64,000 nt of DNA, from contig JAKPDO010000006.1 of NCBI GenBank assembly GCA_029552545.1, forward strand, positions 167,879 through 231,878. Direction: 5' to 3'. The notes beneath the pieces are model-generated. The model made no database searches, was not told where the DNA came from, and was given only the letters and a program-made list of their open reading frames with translations. The position numbers were made by a program, and so were the translations under genes. Positions 53,819 to 62,171 of the stretch are shown piece by piece (positions within the stretch are counted from its first letter, which is position 1; each line of letters opens with the position of its first letter). This stretch comes from Planctomycetota bacterium (lineage in GTDB: Bacteria; Planctomycetota; Phycisphaerae; Sedimentisphaerales; Anaerohalosphaeraceae).

Positions 53819-55315
53819 ATGACCCCCGCCTTTCCCGGTAGCCCCGCAGAGCATTTTCGCCGGGAGCCGCTTGATTCGTTTCCGCTGAAATCTCCGCCCA
53901 AGACGCGCGCAGAGTTGAAAGGATTTCTTCAGTCGCATCTGGATATTTTCGTGCCGGATGTATCGGTCTGTCCGGACCACAGCAGCCCGATGGATTACCT
54001 TTGGCACACCTGGCGCACGGATTTTGCCGAGCTGCGTCCGTCGGGGCAAATCAGCGGCGACTGCATCGTCTGGGCCAACCGCGGCGGCGGCAAGACGCAG
54101 CTGGCGGCGATTGCAACGCTTCTGGAGGGACTTTTCAAAGAAGACTGCCGCACACGCATTGTCGCCGGCTCGCTCGATCAGGCCGGGCGAATGTATGAAT
54201 ACCTGACCGATTTTGTCCAGAGCGCCTTTCCTGAACAAGTCGCAGGCCGAATGCTCCGGGAGCGGTGCCGATTCAAAAACGGCACACAGGTTCGGCTTCT
54301 GGCTCAATCGCAGCGGGCCCTTCGCGGCCATCACGTGCAGAAGCTCCGTTGCGATGAGGTCGAGCTGTTTGACGAGGCGATTTTCAGCGCCGGAAAGTTT
54401 TGTGTAAAAAGCCGCGGCACCCTGCAAGGGGCGATGGAGTGCCTCAGTACGATGCATCGTCCGTGGGGGCTGATGCAGAAAATTCTGGCGGAGGCCGCCG
54501 CATCAGGCATTCCGATTTTCAAATGGTGTCTCTGGGAGGTCATCCAGCGCTGCCAACCGGAACGAAGCTGCAGCCGATGCCCCCTCAACAGCGATTGTCA
54601 GGGCAAGGCGAGGCATTCCGACGGCTTTCTGCTGATTGACGACTGCATCGCGCAGATGCGCCGCAGCAGCCGGGCGGCCTTTGAGTCGGAGATGCTCTGC
54701 ATCCGGCCCAGTCTGGAGAACGCCGTCTTTGCGGATTTTGACCCGGCGGTGCATGTCCGTCCGTTCGAACTGGACCCCGCTCTGCCGCTGTATCGGGCGA
54801 TTGATTTCGGCTATGTCCATCCGTTTGTCTGCCTGTGGATTCAGGTTGACCGGGCCGGGACCGTACGCGTAGTCGATGAGTATGTCCAGTCCCGCCGGAC
54901 GCTGGCTGCCCATGCGGAGGAAATCAAACGCCGCACACCCGGCGGACAGGCCGTTCGCACCTTCTGCGACCCGGCGGGCAAGCAGCCCAGCGACGAAAGC
55001 GGGCTTACACCGGTGGAGGTCCTCAAATCCTGCGGCATTCCCGTTCAGTCCTGTCCGAGCCGCATCGAAAACGGTCTGGAGCTGATTCGCCGGCACCTTC
55101 GAGCCGGGGACGGCACCAGCCGGCTTCTGATTGCCCCACGGTGCATTCGCCTGATTGAGGCGATGCAGGGCTATCACTATCCGGAGCGTCCGGTCGGCGG
55201 CGGTACGGAAACCCCGGTCAAAGACGGCGTCTATGACCATCCCATCGATGCCCTGCGGTACTTCTTTGTCAATTATTTCAAACCGAGCGGCAGGATTCGA
55301 CAGGTTCGCTGGTAG
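53819..55315 (+). CDS. Phage-type terminase large subunit-like ATPase-nuclease
   Basis: A 498-residue protein organised like a TerL packaging motor. Walker A 'ANRGGGKTQLA' lies near 87-95 and Walker B 'LRCDEVELFD' near 175-184. A Cys cluster 'CQPERSCSRCPLNSDC' near 244-262 resembles an inserted metal-binding element seen in some terminases. The RNase H-like nuclease domain follows ('LYRAIDFGYVHPFVCLWI' near 326, 'FCDPAGKQPSDESG' with an aspartate, and 'DGVYDHPIDALRYFF' near the end), supplying the expected acidic residues. AAGGAG lies 7 bases before the ATG. There is no portal, capsid or small-terminase gene beside it, so either a prophage remnant, a domesticated enzyme or part of a gene-transfer system. 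It lies next to oriC. Confidence 0.85.
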   Translation: MTPAFPGSPAEHFRREPLDSFPLKSPPKTRAELKGFLQSHLDIFVPDVSVCPDHSSPMDYLWHTWRTDFAELRPSGQISGDCIVWANRGGGKTQLAAIATLLEGLFKEDCRTRIVAGSLDQAGRMYEYLTDFVQSAFPEQVAGRMLRERCRFKNGTQVRLLAQSQRALRGHHVQKLRCDEVELFDEAIFSAGKFCVKSRGTLQGAMECLSTMHRPWGLMQKILAEAAASGIPIFKWCLWEVIQRCQPERSCSRCPLNSDCQGKARHSDGFLLIDDCIAQMRRSSRAAFESEMLCIRPSLENAVFADFDPAVHVRPFELDPALPLYRAIDFGYVHPFVCLWIQVDRAGTVRVVDEYVQSRRTLAAHAEEIKRRTPGGQAVRTFCDPAGKQPSDESGLTPVEVLKSCGIPVQSCPSRIENGLELIRRHLRAGDGTSRLLIAPRCIRLIEAMQGYHYPERPVGGGTETPVKDGVYDHPIDALRYFFVNYFKPSGRIRQVRW

Positions 55316-55383
55316 CGGCGGGGAAAAAATGGAAGCGGCGCTGCCCTTCGGATACAATGCCCTGATTGACTGGAGATGCAGGG

Positions 55384-57120
55384 ATGAAACGATTGAGCAG
55401 ATGGATGTGTATTGCTGCCGGATTGCTTTCGGCGGTCGCGGCCGCTGCAGCCGAGCCGTCAGAGCAGCCGGCCCGTCGGGTGATGGCGTTTTATTATCCG
55501 TGGTACGGCACCGCCGACGGCCCGGGCGGGGCAGGCCGGGTCGTGCACTGGGGGCGGATTGAGGCGGACAAAAACGAGATTTCCGACAGCACGCATTATC
55601 CGCTCGACGGGGCCTACGATTCCCACTGTCCGCAGGTGATAGACCGACACTGCCGACAGGCCCAGGAAAGCGGCATCGATACGCTGATTGTCAGCTGGTG
55701 GGGAGCGGGTTCTTACGAAGACCGTGCCATGCCGCAAATCCTCGATGCCTGCAGGCGGTACGGGCTGACGGCGTCGATTTATTACGAAACGGTTCCTCCG
55801 CCGCAGACGGCACAGTCGGCCTGCAGCGACATCCTTCGCAATGTGCTGCAAAACTATGCTTCGCATCCGGCCTGGCTCCGGCACAGCGGCAAACCGGTCG
55901 TTTTTGTGTACGCCAGGGCCGTCGAGGAAATCGGGCTGTTCGGCTGGCATCAGGTCAAACAGCGGCTGCAAACCGAGTTTCCGGGCGGGGCGGTTCTGAT
56001 AGGCGACGGTTTTTCGTATGGGACGGCGGCGGTCTTTGACGGGCTTCATACGTACAATCCCGCCGGCCAGCTGGCCGACAAGACACTCCGGCAGGTACGC
56101 AGCTGGTGTGCCCAAACCTATCCGCAATGGATTCAAACGGCCCGACAGCAGGGCCGAATTGTCGCTCTGACGGTCATTCCCGGATATGATGATACGAAGA
56201 TTCGCACGCCGGGCCTGAAGGTGTCTCGTTTAAACGGCGACCTGTATGCCCTGCAGTGGGCGGCGGCCGTCAAGGCGGCTCCCGACTGGATTCTGATTAC
56301 CAGTTTTAACGAGTGGCACGAGGGCAGCGAGATTGAGCCGTCGGTCGAATACGGCGATGCCTATTTGAAACTCACCGCCCGCTTTAGCCGCGAGTTTCGA
56401 GCGATACCTCCCGCCTCCAAAACGGTTGAACCGGTTCTGTCGGCATCTGTTCAAAAACGGCTTCAGGAGGCATTCACAAATCGGTCCGTTGCCGTGCTGC
56501 CGGAGCCGTCCTCGACGGCGTTTTGGCTGCTGCTGAAGCAGCAAAGCGATTTAAAAATCCTGTCCTGGCAGGAAGTGGTCGGCGGAGACTTAACAAAGGA
56601 GCATTATTCAATGGTGCTTTATGCCGGCGGCGAGACCTATCGCACAACGGTTTTTCAGGAGGGCGATGTCCGTCGTGCGCTGGAAGCGTATGTTCAATCC
56701 GGCGGCACTCTGGCGGTGCTGCCCGCGCAGCCCTGGCCGTTTTATTACAACGAGCAGGGACACGTTGTAAACGATTCAGCCCGATACGGCCTCACAATCA
56801 AGGGGGGCTGGGAGCAGCCGCCTGCCGACAAAGAATTGTTTTTTGAGCCCTCGGCAGAGAAGAAGGTGCTTTCCCAACCCATTCCGTTTCCGGCCTCCGG
56901 AGACCGCCGCTGGCGCCCGTTTGTTCGCAGTCCGCATCACGTCGAATACCGGCCGCTGCTGGTTCTCAAAGACCGGCAGGGGAATTCCTATGGGGACGGT
57001 TTGGTCCTTGCCAAAACCGCCGACGGCGGCATCATCGCCTACGGCTGGTTCGGTCTGCTCAACACCCCGCAGGCGGAGGCCGTTTTGACGGAGTTGTTCC
57101 TGCAGCTGACGGAACAATAG
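55384..57120 (+). CDS. Secreted GH99-like glycoside hydrolase
   Basis: A 578-residue secreted protein. The ATG at 55384, behind GGAG and AGGG, starts a signal peptide (MKRLSRWMCIAAGLLSAVAA) and is preferred to the in-frame ATG at 55366. The catalytic region has 'MAFYYPWYGTADG' at the start and 'SFNEWHEGSEIEPS' near 310, the GH99 (endo-alpha-mannanase/mannosidase) signature with the two catalytic glutamates. The last 230 residues contain a glutamine-amidotransferase-like or beta-rich domain of unclear role. Eukaryotic and gut GH99 enzymes act on alpha-mannan; here the substrate may be mannan-like or another alpha-linked glycan. Confidence 0.88.
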   Translation: MKRLSRWMCIAAGLLSAVAAAAAEPSEQPARRVMAFYYPWYGTADGPGGAGRVVHWGRIEADKNEISDSTHYPLDGAYDSHCPQVIDRHCRQAQESGIDTLIVSWWGAGSYEDRAMPQILDACRRYGLTASIYYETVPPPQTAQSACSDILRNVLQNYASHPAWLRHSGKPVVFVYARAVEEIGLFGWHQVKQRLQTEFPGGAVLIGDGFSYGTAAVFDGLHTYNPAGQLADKTLRQVRSWCAQTYPQWIQTARQQGRIVALTVIPGYDDTKIRTPGLKVSRLNGDLYALQWAAAVKAAPDWILITSFNEWHEGSEIEPSVEYGDAYLKLTARFSREFRAIPPASKTVEPVLSASVQKRLQEAFTNRSVAVLPEPSSTAFWLLLKQQSDLKILSWQEVVGGDLTKEHYSMVLYAGGETYRTTVFQEGDVRRALEAYVQSGGTLAVLPAQPWPFYYNEQGHVVNDSARYGLTIKGGWEQPPADKELFFEPSAEKKVLSQPIPFPASGDRRWRPFVRSPHHVEYRPLLVLKDRQGNSYGDGLVLAKTADGGIIAYGWFGLLNTPQAEAVLTELFLQLTEQ

Positions 57121-57335
57121 CATTCTTTAACGGACACGGAGGAAGCGGCTGTTTTCAAACACGGTAGGCAGGTTTTTTCTTGAAAAGGTTAATGGAAAAT
57201 TGATAAAATAGATAAAATACCATTTGCTTTTTTACAGAAAGACGTTGGGGTGAGGACGGGTAAGAAGGCCGCTGGCAGCACATAGATGGGGGCATTCCAA
57301 ACGACCCTGCCTTGACAGAGTTTTCCCAAAAGTAC

Positions 57336-57350
57336 CTCCTTTGAAAGGAG
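57336..57350 (+). promoter_or_regulatory. Hairpin covering the ribosome-binding site of the beta-helix gene
   Basis: CTCCTTTGAAAGGAG is a perfect inverted repeat around a central G. It includes the Shine-Dalgarno AAGGAG (57345-57350), 6 bases before the ATG at 57357. In RNA it could mask the site (up to 6 pairs with a very small loop) and so make translation temperature- or factor-dependent. Confidence 0.3.
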
Positions 57351-57356
57351 AATTGT

Positions 57357-58220
57357 ATGTTCGGCAGGACATTTGCAAAAGGGCTGGCGGGGTTGATGGC
57401 GGCGGCGACGGCGGGCGAATTGAATCCCTCGGCTCCGCCCACGAGCGGGACGAGAAAAAATATTGTCATCAAAAACGGAACCATCCGCGCCTTTCGGTAC
57501 GGAATCTCCAACAGCTCCGTCAGTGACACGGATATTCAGATTCTGGGGGTTGCCGTTCTCAGCAATGTCGGCCACGGGATTTGTCTGAATACCAGCGTTT
57601 CTGATTCCGGCGGCGGAATCGTTGTTCGAGACTGTATAGCGGAAAACAACGGCATGACCGGAATCCTGGTAGGCAACAGCGCAAAGGTGGAATCTTGCAC
57701 CGCCAACCGGAATCAGACGGGGATTGCCACCGGCGAAAGCAGCATCATTCGCGGGTGCAATACGTCTTACAATACGCAGAACGGTATTGCGTCCGGAGAA
57801 AATAGTCTGATAGAAAACAATGTCAGCAGCCGCAACGGGCAAAGCGGGATTACGACCAACTCGACCTCCACCATCCGCGGCAACAGTGTTCTTTCCAACG
57901 GTGAGTATGGGATTTTTGCCGGCTACGGCAGTGTTGTGACGGACAATACCGCCCGGTCGAATCAGAACCACGGGATTCGTGCCTATAGTGCGTGTGTTCT
58001 CAGTGGCAATACATCCTCCAACAATCAGACCAGCGGCATCTTTGTCATCGCGGGTTCGACGGTCGTCAGGAATTCGGCCTATATGAATCAGCAGAACGGC
58101 ATTTACGCCTCCGGATGTCTGGTGGATCAGAACACCTGTGTGAACAACAATCAAGTCGGCGGCAGCTATCAGAACCTCTATACCTCCGGCTGCACGGTCG
58201 GAACCAATCATGCCCCGTAG
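57357..58220 (+). CDS. Right-handed parallel beta-helix protein, N-terminally shortened
   Basis: A 287-residue repeat protein built from short turns such as 'NNGMTGILVGNSAKVESC' and 'SRNGQSGITTNSTSTIRGN', typical of pectate-lyase-like beta-helices. The start has only a weak signal ('FAKGLAGLMAAATAGELN'). Compared with the protein at 58927 it lacks about 100 residues: 'GELNPSAPP' aligns with 'GNLEPSEPP' there, then both continue with 'NIVIKNGTIR' versus 'NIEIRNGSIV'. An in-frame deletion between these points is the simplest explanation. No catalytic residues were found; it probably binds rather than cuts. Its ribosome-binding site lies in a hairpin. Confidence 0.75.
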   Translation: MFGRTFAKGLAGLMAAATAGELNPSAPPTSGTRKNIVIKNGTIRAFRYGISNSSVSDTDIQILGVAVLSNVGHGICLNTSVSDSGGGIVVRDCIAENNGMTGILVGNSAKVESCTANRNQTGIATGESSIIRGCNTSYNTQNGIASGENSLIENNVSSRNGQSGITTNSTSTIRGNSVLSNGEYGIFAGYGSVVTDNTARSNQNHGIRAYSACVLSGNTSSNNQTSGIFVIAGSTVVRNSAYMNQQNGIYASGCLVDQNTCVNNNQVGGSYQNLYTSGCTVGTNHAP

Positions 58221-58247
58221 CCGTCCGAATCCAAAGGAGACCAAGCG

Positions 58248-58850
58248 ATGAAAAATCGATGGATGATTTGGCTGGTTGTGCTGGGGGCGCTTGTACGGGC
58301 GGAAAACATTGACCCCTACAATACGGATTCCCAATACGGCTGGGCCGAGAACGCCGGCTGGCTCAATGCAGAACCCGGCGTCGGCGGCGGGATGCAGGTG
58401 GACGCCAATCAGGTCAGCGGCTGGGTCTGGGGCGAAAACATCGGATGGATTAATCTGCACTGCGTCAATACCAACAACTGCCGCAATGTGCGGTTCGGCG
58501 TGGTCAATGACGGCGCCGGCAATCTTTCCGGCTTTGCCTGGGGGGAAAACGTCGGCTGGATAAACTTCAGCCCGACCTACGGCGGTGTGACGATTGATGC
58601 TCAGGGTCGAATGACCGGCTGGGCCTGGGGCGAAAACATCGGCTGGATTCGGTTTGACGGGGCTCAAATCTGGTCCGTGCGGGTATGCATTGTGACCCTC
58701 GACGACTTGGCCAATTTCGCCTCCGACTGGCTGGCGGTCGGCTCGCTGCCGGGCAATCTGGACCTGACCGGTGCCGTGGATATGACGGATTTCGCCCTTT
58801 TTGCCCAAAAGTGGCTGACCTACTGCCCTGACGGCTGGCTGCTCAAATAA
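58248..58850 (+). CDS. Secreted WGENIGWI-repeat protein with dockerin-like tail
   Basis: A 200-residue exported protein: signal peptide (MKNRWMIWLVVLGALVRA), then three or four near-identical repeats of about 45 residues: 'GWVWGENIGWINLHC', 'GFAWGENVGWINFSP' and 'GWAWGENIGWIRFDG', with an imperfect first copy 'YGWAENAGWLN'. The C-terminus (about 150-200) has 'LDDLANFASDWLAVG' and 'AVDMTDFALFAQKWL', a two-part dockerin-like module. I recall similar tryptophan-rich repeats in planctomycete surface proteins but no function. It lies between two beta-helix genes, 27 bases after one, and is probably co-transcribed. A GGAG ribosome-binding site precedes the ATG. Confidence 0.8.
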   Translation: MKNRWMIWLVVLGALVRAENIDPYNTDSQYGWAENAGWLNAEPGVGGGMQVDANQVSGWVWGENIGWINLHCVNTNNCRNVRFGVVNDGAGNLSGFAWGENVGWINFSPTYGGVTIDAQGRMTGWAWGENIGWIRFDGAQIWSVRVCIVTLDDLANFASDWLAVGSLPGNLDLTGAVDMTDFALFAQKWLTYCPDGWLLK

Positions 58851-58926
58851 ACTGTGCCGCAATTGTTCTTATCGTAAAAGGCCGATTGTTTTGCAGGAAG
58901 TTGAGATTCAGGGAAAAGAGAAGGGT

Positions 58927-60093
58927 ATGTTCCGGAAAAAGTCCATCCTGTTTCTTTTTGTTTTTGTTTTGATTGTTGGGGTTTCCGCCGGGGTTTGGGC
59001 GGGTAATCTGGAACCGTCCGAGCCGCCGGGAGCCACAATGAAGCCCCTGGACCAGATTGAGCCGCGAACAGCCCTGATTCCCGGACCGGTGCCCATCGGG
59101 GCCGATTATCGGGTTTTGATTCAGGAGCCGGGCACGTATTATCTGACGGCAGACATTACGGTTAATTTCCGCCACGCTGTTAAGATTACGGCCTCGAATG
59201 TGACGCTGGATATGAACGGCTTTCGGCTGTATTCTTCCTGGACGCCGCCGACGCTCCAGAATCAGGACTTTGACGGGATTCACATTGCAGACGGCTGCGA
59301 GAATATTGAAATCCGCAACGGTTCGATTGTCAGCGATACCGCTGAGGGGCGGAAGGGTTTCCGATACGGTGTTTATGCCGCAGAAACCTCTTGCTGTATC
59401 CGACTGTCCAATATCAGGGTCATCGGAAGCCGCCGGGAAGGGATTTGGCTGGGGGGCGTCGGCTCTCAGGTGAACGGCTGTACAGTCTGCCGAAACGGCG
59501 CCGGTATTTATGCAGGCCATAAAAATACGATTCAATTCTGCTGCGTGTCGGAGAACACAACAGAGGATATAGCAAGTATTTATGGGATTACAGTAGGGAA
59601 CTCCGGCAGAATCGTCGGCAACCAGGTTTTTAAAAACGGTACGGATGGGTCGGGCTGCACAGTGGGTATCCTGGCCGGAGAAGGTTCAGTTGTGAAAGAG
59701 AACGTCGTACGTGAGAATGGAGAAAATTGCAGCGGATACGTTGAGGGTATTTATGTCGGGATAGGTTCTGTGGTGGCTGACTGTACCGTGACCGGCAATG
59801 GGATGTTGGTTTCTGATTCCATTGGCATTTGGGCTGCTAAAGGAGTATCCGTTCTCAATTGCGATGTTTCCAACAACGGCTTTTGTGCCCAGAATTCCTC
59901 AGTGGGCATATTTGCGATGGAGTGTTGTACCCTGAAAAATAATGTCGTCTATAGTAACGGATTTGGATGTGGTATCTGCTTAGGTATCTATGCCCCCTTT
60001 TATTGTCTTCTGGACGGCAATGCCGCTTATGAACAGACAGAAAATATCTATACAAACACCGGCTGTGTCTTAGGACTGAACATGACGCCGTAG
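58927..60093 (+). CDS. Secreted right-handed parallel beta-helix protein
   Basis: A 388-residue exported protein. The ATG at 58927 (after GAAAAGAGAAGGG) begins a signal peptide (MFRKKSILFLFVFVLIVGVSA); the frame is open to 58891. A conserved lead-in 'EPGTYYLTADITVNF' and 'NVTLDMNGFRLYS' is found in many planctomycete beta-helix proteins. It is followed by helical turns 'GCENIEIRNGSIV', 'RLSNIRVIGSRREGIWLGG' and 'SGRIVGNQVFKNG'. The last turns are cysteine-rich. It is the full-length relative of the gene at 57357. No catalytic dyad was identified. Carbohydrate binding or lyase activity remain possible. Confidence 0.85.
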   Translation: MFRKKSILFLFVFVLIVGVSAGVWAGNLEPSEPPGATMKPLDQIEPRTALIPGPVPIGADYRVLIQEPGTYYLTADITVNFRHAVKITASNVTLDMNGFRLYSSWTPPTLQNQDFDGIHIADGCENIEIRNGSIVSDTAEGRKGFRYGVYAAETSCCIRLSNIRVIGSRREGIWLGGVGSQVNGCTVCRNGAGIYAGHKNTIQFCCVSENTTEDIASIYGITVGNSGRIVGNQVFKNGTDGSGCTVGILAGEGSVVKENVVRENGENCSGYVEGIYVGIGSVVADCTVTGNGMLVSDSIGIWAAKGVSVLNCDVSNNGFCAQNSSVGIFAMECCTLKNNVVYSNGFGCGICLGIYAPFYCLLDGNAAYEQTENIYTNTGCVLGLNMTP

Positions 60094-60164
60094 AAGTGTT
60101 TTTTCTCTCTTCTTTCTTAAAGGCCCTGACAGCTTCCGTTGAGCCAAAAACCCGACGTGTAGGG

Positions 60165-60230
60165 ATTGTTGCCGACTCGCCGGGATATTGGGCGGTTGCG
60201 AGGAGAATAGCCCCGGGCGCGAGCCCGGGG
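60165..60230 (+). repeat. Duplicated intergenic element with GNRA hairpin, copy A
   Basis: ATTGTTGCCGACTCGCCG starts a block of about 66 bases that recurs at 63214-63279 with few differences. It ends in a hairpin, CCCCGGGC-GCGA-GCCCGGGG (60211-60230), an 8-bp stem with a GNRA tetraloop. The block lies downstream of a chemoreceptor gene in both cases. Preceding bases (from 60134, TTCCGTTGAGCC) also resemble 63324 onward. Confidence 0.6.
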
Positions 60231-60294
60231 AAACGAGACGCGTCCTTTTTCCTGTTCTTCTCTTCAAAACTTCCATTTCAGATAGAAAACAAAA

Positions 60295-60318
60295 CGGGCC
60301 GGGATTTATCCCGGCCCG
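60295..60318 (-). terminator. Rho-independent terminator of the first chemoreceptor
   Basis: CGGGCCGGGA (60295-60304) pairs with 60309-60318 around TTTA. On the minus strand the stem is followed by TTTTGTTTTC. It lies 30 bases past the stop of the minus-strand chemoreceptor gene. Confidence 0.8.
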
Positions 60319-60347
60319 CTGACTTGTTCGGAGTCCACGGATAGTTT

Positions 60348-62120
60348 TTATCCGTTGAAGTCTTTGAAGTCATCTTCCGCCCCGGATGTTTTGGAAACGG
60401 CAGAATCTTTTTTCAGACCGGGGCGGCTTTTTCCTTCAGCAATCTGATGGAAAATCTGGTCGCTGCGCTTCATCGAAGCTGTGCTGCCGGTCTGTGCAGT
60501 ACCCGAAGCGGAGGCGGATAATTTGCCGCCGACCATGTTAACTAAGTCCTGAACGACACTGTACATCTGCTGGGCCTGAGCCGACAGTTCCTCAGCAGCG
60601 CTGGCGGACTCTTCGGCCGCCGCGGCGTTCTGCTGGGTGACCTTGTCCATCTGGGATACGGCGGTGTTAATCTGCTCAATGCCCTGGGCCTGTTCGGTGC
60701 TGGCGGCGGCGATTTCGGCCACCAGGTCGGTGGTTTTGCCGACATGAGCGACGATTTCCTCCAGTTTCTTGCTGACCTCGGTGGAGATTTCGACGCCTTT
60801 CTTGGCGTTTTTCACAGACCCCTCAATCAGCGTAGAGGTATTTTTCGCCGCTTCTGCACTTCGCATGGCCAGGTTTCGGACCTCTTCGGCAACGACGGCA
60901 AATCCCTTTCCGGCCTCACCGGCTCTTGCGGCCTCGACGGCGGCGTTGAGGGCCAGGAGGTTGGTCTGGAAGGCGATTTCGTCGATGACCTTGATGATTT
61001 TGGAGGTCTCGTCGGCACTCTTCTGGATGTCGGCAATGGCCTGGGCCATTCGCTTCATCGAGTCAGCGCCTTCATGAGCAGCCGTTTTGGCCTGAGCGGC
61101 GAGGGTGTTGGCCTGCTGGGCGTTGTCGGCGTTCTGCTTGGTCATGGAGGACATTTCCTCCAGGGAGGAGGAGGTTTCCTGGAGCCCGGCGGCCTGTTCA
61201 GTTGCACCTTGGGCCAGCGATTGTGAAGCACTGGATACCTGCCCGGAGGCACTGTGAATCTGTTCAGATGCCTCATGGAGCGAGTCAATCACTCGCTTGA
61301 GCGGCTTGAGGATGGAGCGGCTGATGCCCAAGGCCAGAACGCTGACGGTTAAGCCCGCCGCAATACTGACAACCAGAAAGACCATAATGGTTCTTTGGGC
61401 CGCTTTCTGGATGGCTGCAGCAGTTTGAATCGTCTCTTCTTTTTTCGCATTGACCAGCTGCCGTTTTGAGTCGGCGGTTTGCTTCTTGGCTTCTACGGCC
61501 TTCATTGTGGCGGCGATTTCCTCACTCAGGGCCTGCTGGAGTTTGTCAATCTTGTCCCGCATCGCGTCAAAGGCCTGGGCCGCACTGCCGCCGTTGCTCG
61601 ATTTGCGGGCCCAAACCAGTTTTTCCGCCGAGGCGGACTGCTCAAGAACTTTGCGGCTTTTGGCCTTCCAGTTCTCAAATTCCGCCAGAAATTCCTTGTA
61701 CAGCTGACGGGTTTGGTCTGTTTGGAAACAGACAGAGGCCTTTTCCATCCGAGCAGCGGCCTGGTCAATATTTTCCGTGTGGACGGTTTCCACTGTTTTT
61801 AGTTCGTCCGTGTCGGATGCCGCCAAAGCCATCTTTTCCGCAACAAGGGCCTGATGCACATCCCGGTCTGCCTCCAGCATCAGGGCGATGCTTTCCTGCA
61901 TCTGCTGGAGTTGCCGGATATCCTTGTTAATCAGCGGAAGGAAGGTCTCTTCAATCAACGGATTGATTTCCTTGTCAATCAGAGCCGTAAAGGCCTGATT
62001 GACGCTCTGGTCAAACTGCTGCGTTGTCCGGCGAAGTGCCTGCCAGGTAATCAGTGACAGCACGGCCAGAACTGCCAGCGGAACAATCGCCAGCATGCCG
62101 ATTTTTCTTTGGATTACCAT
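60348..62120 (-). CDS. Methyl-accepting chemotaxis protein
   Basis: A 590-residue chemoreceptor. TM1 (about 8-28) and TM2 (about 267-290) bound a long helical periplasmic domain without a recognised Cache or PAS fold. HAMP follows. The cytoplasmic signalling domain has the hairpin tip '[28 protein letters not shown]' region near 380-410, which contacts CheA and CheW. The last residues are 'EDDFKDFNG': Phe-x-x-Phe spacing resembles the Trp-x-x-Phe of the NWETF tether that recruits CheR. The gene upstream (62172) encodes a secreted Cache-like protein that could report to it. The next chemoreceptor (63401 onward) is nearly identical at the C-terminus. Confidence 0.93.
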   Translation of the reverse strand: MVIQRKIGMLAIVPLAVLAVLSLITWQALRRTTQQFDQSVNQAFTALIDKEINPLIEETFLPLINKDIRQLQQMQESIALMLEADRDVHQALVAEKMALAASDTDELKTVETVHTENIDQAAARMEKASVCFQTDQTRQLYKEFLAEFENWKAKSRKVLEQSASAEKLVWARKSSNGGSAAQAFDAMRDKIDKLQQALSEEIAATMKAVEAKKQTADSKRQLVNAKKEETIQTAAAIQKAAQRTIMVFLVVSIAAGLTVSVLALGISRSILKPLKRVIDSLHEASEQIHSASGQVSSASQSLAQGATEQAAGLQETSSSLEEMSSMTKQNADNAQQANTLAAQAKTAAHEGADSMKRMAQAIADIQKSADETSKIIKVIDEIAFQTNLLALNAAVEAARAGEAGKGFAVVAEEVRNLAMRSAEAAKNTSTLIEGSVKNAKKGVEISTEVSKKLEEIVAHVGKTTDLVAEIAAASTEQAQGIEQINTAVSQMDKVTQQNAAAAEESASAAEELSAQAQQMYSVVQDLVNMVGGKLSASASGTAQTGSTASMKRSDQIFHQIAEGKSRPGLKKDSAVSKTSGAEDDFKDFNG

Positions 62121-62171
62121 AAACGGTCCCCTTTCTGTCTGCGAGGGTTAATGGCAGGTTCAGCATCCCGA

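Noticed and set aside
53819..55315. A prophage
   Set aside because: Only the terminase-like gene is phage-like; neighbours are dnaA and a GH99 gene, and no integrase, capsid, portal or att repeat was seen.
57189..58862. 557-residue minus-strand frame opposite the beta-helix and WGENIGWI genes
   Set aside because: Shadow of repeat-rich coding sequence; its repeats are the reverse reading of the plus-strand repeats.
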